From IMG/VR virus record IMGVR_UViG_3300020404_002052, positions 1-20,795 of that record: a stretch of DNA of 20,795 nucleotides; one strand, given 5' to 3'. The notes beneath the pieces are model-generated. The model saw only the letters and a program-made list of their open reading frames with translations, had not been told where the DNA came from and made no database searches. Shown in pieces: positions 16,824 to 20,795 of the stretch (the first letter of the stretch is position 1; each line of letters begins with the position of its first letter). The DNA is from a virus. The translations under genes and the position numbers were made by a program.

Positions 16824-16852
16824 TTGACAACTTTAAATTTTTATCATACAAT
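16824..16852 (+). promoter_or_regulatory. Strong sigma-70-type promoter for the GT cassette
   Basis: TTGACA at 16824-16829 is a perfect -35 box. TACAAT at 16847-16852 is one base from the TATAAT consensus, and the spacer of 17 bp is optimal. It lies in a 56-base AT-rich gap right after the structural block. Transcription would begin near 16859, giving a leader of about 18 bases to the ATG at 16877. Early genes of T4-like phages are read by unmodified host RNA polymerase from such promoters. The sequence match is direct; early timing is inferred. Confidence 0.75.
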
Positions 16853-16865
16853 AAAAAAATCTTAT

Positions 16866-16870
16866 AGGAG
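16866..16870 (+). promoter_or_regulatory. AGGAG ribosome-binding site
   Basis: AGGAG ends six bases before ATG 16877. It is among the best Shine-Dalgarno sequences in the window, where several other genes have weak sites or none, so the first gene of this cassette should be translated well. Confidence 0.75.
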
Positions 16871-16876
16871 TAATCT

Positions 16877-17224
16877 ATGGACGAACGTCTTCAGAAAGCG
16901 TTAGAGTTTAGTAACTATACCGCTACAATCAACAATCAAAAAAGAAATATTAAAAACAGGTTTGAACAACTTAGACTTGTTCATTTTAGTGGTGGAGTTT
17001 TTATTGCCAATCACGAAACTATCTCATTTATAAAAACAATGATAGAGATGGATCATACTTCTGGTATATTAATAGATAGCAAAGAAAATCCCATCAGCAT
17101 TAAAAGTTTTAGAGAATTACTTGAAAGGCTAATGGATGCATATTTTAGTGCAACAACAGAATACGAAGCCGAGTATGCTAAAATTAAAAAAGCACGAAAT
17201 ATTAAGTCGCTAATGGATTGGTAA
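16877..17224 (+). CDS. Small conserved helical protein of unknown function (115 aa)
   Basis: The protein is charged and mostly helix-forming: MDERLQKALEFSNYTATINN, QKRNIKNRFEQL at the N-terminus, a hydrophobic FSGGVFIANHETISFIKTMI centre, then KSFRELLERLMDAYFSATTE and a Lys-rich end. No transmembrane segment, metal motif or enzyme signature is visible. I have the impression of similar 'LEKALEFSN...LNNQK' proteins in marine T4-like phages, annotated as hypothetical, but cannot confirm it. It is the first gene behind a strong sigma-70 promoter and AGGAG site. Its stop overlaps the next gene's ATG by one base (TAATG), so translation of the two is probably coupled. A structural or assembly role cannot be excluded. 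Confidence 0.7.
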   Translation: MDERLQKALEFSNYTATINNQKRNIKNRFEQLRLVHFSGGVFIANHETISFIKTMIEMDHTSGILIDSKENPISIKSFRELLERLMDAYFSATTEYEAEYAKIKKARNIKSLMDW

Positions 17225-18111
17225 TGTCAGAAATACAAGAGCAACGTGGTGTTTGTTTTTTTGCATACAATAACAGTCAAATAGATTATGTGGAACTTGC
17301 AACACTAGCCGCACTATATGTAAAAGAAAATTTAAATCTTCCTGTGTGTTTAATCACAGACGAAGGCAGTGAAGCATGGCTACAGCAATCAAAACCAGAG
17401 CTAGCAGAAAGATGTTTTGATTATATTGTTCTCACAAATGACGAAATGAAAAAAAATAATAGAATACATTATGATAGTCCTTGGTTTGAATTTAGCGCAC
17501 AGTTTAACAACAGCAACAAACACAAAGTATATGAATATAGTCCATTTGAACAAACTATACTGCTAGACATTGATTATATTGTAAAGACAGATTTCTTGCA
17601 TAATCTTTTTAATTATCAAGGAGTATGTATGTTTGACAAAGCAATTAATATCAGAAATCAATTGCCATTACTCAGAGAAACTATGTTACATGAGGCAGGT
17701 ATTAAAATGTGGTGGAGCACTGTAGTTTACTTTGATCGTAGTGATATGAGTAAATTATTTTTTGATACATGGGCACATATTGCAGATAACTATGAATTCT
17801 ATCAATATCTTTACAACTTTCCTCCAAAATTATTCCGCACAGATTATTGTGTAAGCATAGCAAGTCATATTTTAAATGGTATGACAGAAAGTAATGTAAT
17901 CAATTCTATTCCTACACAAATGACAAATGTGGGACAGCGTGACGATATTAACGAAGTTCAAAGTAAAAATAATTGGATCTTTATTGCTAACGATCAAAAA
18001 GAGAATTGGAAAAACATTGTTGTCAACAATGGTATAATGGATATACATTGTATGAATAAACGTTCATTGGGTAGACATTATAATAAGTTGGTGGAGTTTT
18101 TTAATGAGTAG
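17224..18111 (+). CDS. GT-A-fold glycosyltransferase-like protein (first of two paralogues)
   Basis: The protein has 295 aa from ATG 17224. A TTG two codons upstream (17218) is open but has no better signal, and the ATG forms a TAATG overlap with the previous stop. The N-terminal half reads like a nucleotide-sugar-binding GT-A fold: GVCFFAYNNS, LPVCLITDEG, then SPFEQTILLDIDYIV, with D115-I-D117 as a DxD-type metal site at the end of a hydrophobic strand. The second half has WWSTVVYFDRSD and RTDYCVSIASHIL, then a conserved-looking Pro (SIPTQM). This fits a sugar transferase acting in the cytoplasm, but donor and acceptor are unknown and no named GT family can be assigned by eye. It overlaps the next gene, its paralogue, by 8 bases. 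Arginine codons are 5 CGN of 10, unlike the paralogue (0 of 9). Confidence 0.65.
   Translation: MSEIQEQRGVCFFAYNNSQIDYVELATLAALYVKENLNLPVCLITDEGSEAWLQQSKPELAERCFDYIVLTNDEMKKNNRIHYDSPWFEFSAQFNNSNKHKVYEYSPFEQTILLDIDYIVKTDFLHNLFNYQGVCMFDKAINIRNQLPLLRETMLHEAGIKMWWSTVVYFDRSDMSKLFFDTWAHIADNYEFYQYLYNFPPKLFRTDYCVSIASHILNGMTESNVINSIPTQMTNVGQRDDINEVQSKNNWIFIANDQKENWKNIVVNNGIMDIHCMNKRSLGRHYNKLVEFFNE
18015..18031. repeat. Short inverted repeat, 8-bp arms with 1-base centre
   Basis: CATTGTTG, T, CAACAATG reads the same on both strands apart from the centre base. It lies inside the first GT-like gene. Eight-base arms can occur by chance in AT-rich DNA, so function is doubtful. Confidence 0.4.
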
Positions 18112-18934
18112 AGGATATGTTATACAAGCAGATACAGATCCAGAATTGTATCAAGCAGAGCTTTTGGCAAATAGTATAAAAATTAAAAACAAAGATGCTC
18201 AAGTATGTTTGGTAACTAGTAGGAATCTCGAAGCTGATGCATTTAACGATATCGTTAAATATGAATTTTATATGCACGAAGAAGTAGCAAACATTAGGCA
18301 AAAAGATTGGCAGTTGTATTGGTGTAGTCCATATGAATACACTATTGCTATGGATTGTAAATCTATTGTTATGGAATCACATGACAACCTTTGGGATTAT
18401 TTAATAGACAATCACAGTGTTTGCTTGCCTACTGTTGTAAAAGATTTTAGAAACAATGTATTAGTAGATAAACAACTTTCTAAATACGAACAAGAATACA
18501 AATACAAAAAAGCATACGGTAATTGTTTTTATTTTGACAAAAGCGAGGAAAGTCTTCAATACTTTAAATTTTTAGATCCACTGTGTAGAGATTGGAGATC
18601 TGCAGAAGGATCCTTGTTTCAAAAACAACATGCCAACAAAGAGTATTACAGTGACTTAATTCATACTGTGGCTGCCAACAGTATGAGATTTGATGTGTTT
18701 CCTATATCAAATGATATTTTAAGTTATATCGATATGAACATCGCATGGAGTGATGGTATATTGCCAGACGGAGAAAACTGGCTTGATGTTATGAGTGTGT
18801 GGAGCACAGATATAGCAACTCTTAAAATACAAAATTATAGTATTAATAATACCTTATACTATCACGAAGATAGCTTTTACAATAATGAAATAGCAGATGA
18901 CTTTAGAAACTACAGAGAAGCAATTAACAAATAA
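18104..18934 (+). CDS. Second GT-like paralogue with degenerate DxD motif
   Basis: The protein has 276 aa and is related to the preceding one along its whole length. AQVCLVTSRN matches LPVCLITDEG, SPYEYTIAMDCKSIV matches SPFEQTILLDIDYIV, HSVCL matches QGVCM, NCFYFDKSE matches TVVYFDRSD, and FPISN matches IPTQM. The key difference is at residues 84-86: D-C-K replaces D-I-D, so the second metal-binding Asp is lost. Either the protein is an inactive partner or regulator, or it is a metal-independent or otherwise altered transferase. The paralogy is seen directly; the functional consequence is inference. GGTGGAG at 18090-18096 is a good ribosome site, and the ATG overlaps the upstream stop by 8 bases. 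All nine Arg codons are AGA/AGG. The gene contains a perfect 20-bp palindrome. Confidence 0.65.
   Translation: MSRGYVIQADTDPELYQAELLANSIKIKNKDAQVCLVTSRNLEADAFNDIVKYEFYMHEEVANIRQKDWQLYWCSPYEYTIAMDCKSIVMESHDNLWDYLIDNHSVCLPTVVKDFRNNVLVDKQLSKYEQEYKYKKAYGNCFYFDKSEESLQYFKFLDPLCRDWRSAEGSLFQKQHANKEYYSDLIHTVAANSMRFDVFPISNDILSYIDMNIAWSDGILPDGENWLDVMSVWSTDIATLKIQNYSINNTLYYHEDSFYNNEIADDFRNYREAINK
18241..18260. repeat. Perfect 20-bp palindrome
   Basis: ATTTAACGAT is followed directly by its exact reverse complement. The site is inside the second GT-like gene, where it encodes FNDIVK. A perfect 20-bp palindrome without spacer is rare in 21 kb even with high AT content. It could be a dimeric-protein binding site or chance within coding constraints. 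It is not followed by a T-run, so it is not a terminator. Confidence 0.7.
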
Positions 18935-19874
18935 AAAATACTGGATAAGTTTTGTAGAAGCTACTGGAAAAGTTGTAGGAATATCGGCTACAGAACCAAA
19001 TAAAGTAGATGATAAATTTACCGTAATACAATCAGATAATGAAGATTTAAGATTACTTTTAAAAGGAAAAGCCAATATCAAAAATTATTTGGTAAAGAAA
19101 AATGCTTTAACAAATGATTGGTTGTTCAGTAAAAAAAGTAAAGAATTAGAACTTCAGCCAATAAGGAAAAAGTTTGAACAAGTTCCTTTGTCAACTAATG
19201 CAGAAGAGAATGATATCTTTGTAAATTTTTACAAGCAAAGCATGAAAGCAGTTATTACACTAAACAAAACAAGAGTTATAAAAAATAACAATTTAGCAAC
19301 AATAAGTGATGTTGTGGAAAACGAATATAGCTTGTTAAATTTATTTGTTTGTAAGAAAAACGATCCTGATAAACTTATTACTATTATTGAAGTAGATGCA
19401 AAACTACTAGTGAAGTATGGTAAACTACTTTTAGATTTACCAGAAACTATATTAAAATATGCAGACATAGATAAAATAAGTATATTTGTTCTTCCTGTTT
19501 TTGAAAAGTATGGTATTAGTTTTGTAGACAAATTTATCGAAACACCAGATTTAAAAGGACAATCAAAACTTATCAATCAAAATACACACGATGATGCATT
19601 AATAAATATATATGCAGTTAATGATAATGTTTTAGAAATAAAAAACAACACAAATGAATCACAGTTTAGTTTGTTTTATAACCAAAGTAATTTAAGATTT
19701 ATAGTATGTAACAAACATGTTGATAACTTCATAGGAGGGTTTGAAGTAAATGTAAATGAATTATTGTCAACTGATAGTATAAAAATAAAACTAGATTTTG
19801 AAATACCTGATAAACCATTATTCTTTTACAAAAATAATAACATATCAGTATCATACAACGGAGAGAAAACATGA
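18897..19874 (+). CDS. Unrecognised 325-aa phage protein
   Basis: I do not recognise this protein. It begins MTLETTEKQLTNKKYWISFV, with VGISATEPNK after it; a hydrophilic, Lys/Asn-rich body follows, with no signal peptide, membrane span or obvious enzyme motif. Central segments (LVKYGKLLLDLPETILKY, KISIFVLPVFEKYGISFV) suggest alternating helices and strands, and the end (GFEVNVNELLSTDSIKIKL) looks beta-rich. The start overlaps the previous gene by 38 bases with no Shine-Dalgarno sequence. No later ATG, GTG or TTG is available near the N-terminus, so translational coupling is likely. Its stop overlaps the next ATG (ATGA). Lying between two GT-like genes it may be a partner or acceptor protein, but that is context only. 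All four Arg codons are AGA/AGG. Confidence 0.6.
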   Translation: MTLETTEKQLTNKKYWISFVEATGKVVGISATEPNKVDDKFTVIQSDNEDLRLLLKGKANIKNYLVKKNALTNDWLFSKKSKELELQPIRKKFEQVPLSTNAEENDIFVNFYKQSMKAVITLNKTRVIKNNNLATISDVVENEYSLLNLFVCKKNDPDKLITIIEVDAKLLVKYGKLLLDLPETILKYADIDKISIFVLPVFEKYGISFVDKFIETPDLKGQSKLINQNTHDDALINIYAVNDNVLEIKNNTNESQFSLFYNQSNLRFIVCNKHVDNFIGGFEVNVNELLSTDSIKIKLDFEIPDKPLFFYKNNNISVSYNGEKT

Positions 19875-20795
19875 GCAACATGACTAGTATCAACGAATTT
19901 GATATAGTTTTTATTAGCTTCGACGAGCCAAATGCAGATGAGAACTACAACGACTTATTAGAAAAATGTCCATGGGCACAACGTAGTCATGGTGTGTTTG
20001 GTAGTGATGCAGCACACAAAGCTGCAGCAGACTTAGCAGAGACAGATAGATTCATTACTATCGATGCAGACAACATTGTTGATCCTGCATTCTTTGGTGT
20101 AGAAGTAGACATGGCACGTATACGAGATACAGATGTTGTTAGTTGGGCAGGTAAAAATACTATCAACGGATTAGTTTACGGCAACGGCGGTATTAAGTGT
20201 TGGCCTAAAGAAGTTGTATACAATATGCAAACACATGAGAATGCACCAGCAGGTGATAAACGTGCGCAAGTAGATTTTTGCTGGAATATTCATTATATTC
20301 AGATGAACAATATCTATTGTAATGTAATGAACAACGGCAGTCCATTACAAGCATGGCGTGCAGGATTTCGTGAGGGTGTTAAGATGGGATTAGTAGATGG
20401 TGATGTAATTGATCCTCGCTATTTAAAAGAACGTGTGCATGATAAAAACTACAAAAGACTACTTACATGGATGAGTGTTGGCGATGATGCCGAAAATGGA
20501 ATATGGGCTGTGTATGGTGCAAGGCTAGGTTGTCACATGACAAACATTGCAAGAACAGAGTGGGATTGGAAAAACGTAAGAGACTTTCGTTGGCTTACTA
20601 ATTTTTTTGAGACAGATGTTCTTCCACAATTTCAAAACAATGACGATCAATTGTGTAAACGCACAGGCACACGTTGGAACTATGATGCTGTGCTAAACGC
20701 AAGCAACGAACTTGGGTATGAACTACGCAGAGATTTGGATTTGGAAATTGCTGACCTAGGAGTAGAAGGAAGTAAATTCTTTAAAGAAGTTTACA
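19871..20795 (+). CDS. GT-A-like glycosyltransferase family protein, C-terminus cut by window edge
   Basis: The frame is open from ATG 19871 to the right edge (308 codons, no stop). The start overlaps the previous stop as ATGA, with GGAGAG just upstream. The N-terminus reads FDIVFISFDEPNADENYNDL, then HGVFGSDAAHKAAADLAETD, then FITIDADNIVD with D65-A-D67 as the DxD motif, and VYGNGGIKCWPKEVV further on. This 'DIVFIS-x-DEPNAD' plus 'GSDAAHKAA' plus DxD pattern is one I recall from cyanophage and other marine phage proteins classed as glycosyltransferase-like. The metal-dependent sugar-transfer reaction is inferred from the motif; donor and acceptor are unknown. Twelve of 18 Arg codons are CGN, and the gene looks less AT-rich than its neighbours, which suggests a different history or stronger expression. 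Confidence 0.75.
   Translation, partial: MSNMTSINEFDIVFISFDEPNADENYNDLLEKCPWAQRSHGVFGSDAAHKAAADLAETDRFITIDADNIVDPAFFGVEVDMARIRDTDVVSWAGKNTINGLVYGNGGIKCWPKEVVYNMQTHENAPAGDKRAQVDFCWNIHYIQMNNIYCNVMNNGSPLQAWRAGFREGVKMGLVDGDVIDPRYLKERVHDKNYKRLLTWMSVGDDAENGIWAVYGARLGCHMTNIARTEWDWKNVRDFRWLTNFFETDVLPQFQNNDDQLCKRTGTRWNYDAVLNASNELGYELRRDLDLEIADLGVEGSKFFKEVY

Noticed and set aside
16821-16876. Possible rho-independent terminator between the structural block and the GT cassette
   Set aside because: There is an A-run and AT-rich sequence but no stable GC stem followed by a T-run on the + strand; the gap is explained by the sigma-70 promoter and ribosome site.
17218-17223. TTG as an alternative start two codons before the first GT-like gene's ATG
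   Set aside because: No Shine-Dalgarno sequence favours it, and the ATG at 17224 makes the typical TAATG stop/start junction.
18241-18260. The 20-bp palindrome as a transcription terminator
   Set aside because: It is AT-rich, inside a coding region, and not followed by a T-run.
19229-19576. A 115-codon minus-strand frame inside the 325-aa gene
   Set aside because: The sense frame is longer, is joined to its neighbours by stop/start overlaps and fits the operon direction; the antisense product is a Ser/Phe/Ile-rich shadow.
1-20795. CRISPR array, tRNA genes, insertion sequence or integrase
   Set aside because: No regularly spaced repeats, cloverleaf-like sequences, transposase motifs or terminal inverted repeats were noticed; gene-free stretches never exceed about 60 bases.

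Overview
The window is a piece of a T4-like (Straboviridae/Kyanoviridae-type) myovirus genome, most likely a marine phage of the cyanophage/pelagiphage kind. Reasons: the DNA is very AT-rich, all genes lie on the + strand and are packed tightly (stop/start overlaps or gaps of a few bases), gp25 and gp6 baseplate-wedge homologues sit next to each other, and the following structural proteins carry motifs I associate with marine T4-like virions. I see no host genes, tRNAs, integrase, IS element or CRISPR. The host cannot be fixed from this window; no photosynthesis or other diagnostic auxiliary gene is present.

Layout. (1) Bases 1-45 are the 3' tail of an unidentified upstream gene. (2) 70-14082 is a baseplate block: gp25 (127 aa), an enlarged gp6 (1036 aa against about 660 in T4) and a 3504-aa protein that fills half the window and occupies the gp7/gp8 position. 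(3) 14132-16820 holds three virion or tail-fibre-type genes: a 197-aa structural protein, a 297-aa fibre-type protein with a YADLAE/VPVALAGRVP C-terminal domain, and a 399-aa protein with the FFNSGGE motif. (4) 16877-20795 is a second, compact cassette: a small helical conserved protein, two tandem paralogous GT-A-like (glycosyltransferase-fold) proteins, an unrecognised 325-aa protein, and a further GT-A-like protein that runs off the right end.

Expression signals divide the window. The gaps before gp25 and before the 197-aa gene share a two-block motif (TTAATTTT, 4-5 nt, TAAATAGT) whose second block resembles the T4 late-promoter core. The gap before the GT cassette instead has an almost perfect host sigma-70 promoter (TTGACA, 17 bp, TACAAT) with an AGGAG ribosome site. 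I infer that the structural block is late while the GT cassette can also be switched on early or independently.

The most interesting parts are the GT cassette, the giant multi-domain baseplate-position protein with a chitin-binding-like motif and tandem beta-type repeats, and a perfect 20-bp palindrome inside the second GT-like gene. In the GT cassette one of two paralogues has lost the DxD metal motif, and arginine codon use differs sharply from gene to gene. Nothing here proves a new system, but a phage-encoded glycosylation module under its own promoter is the best candidate.
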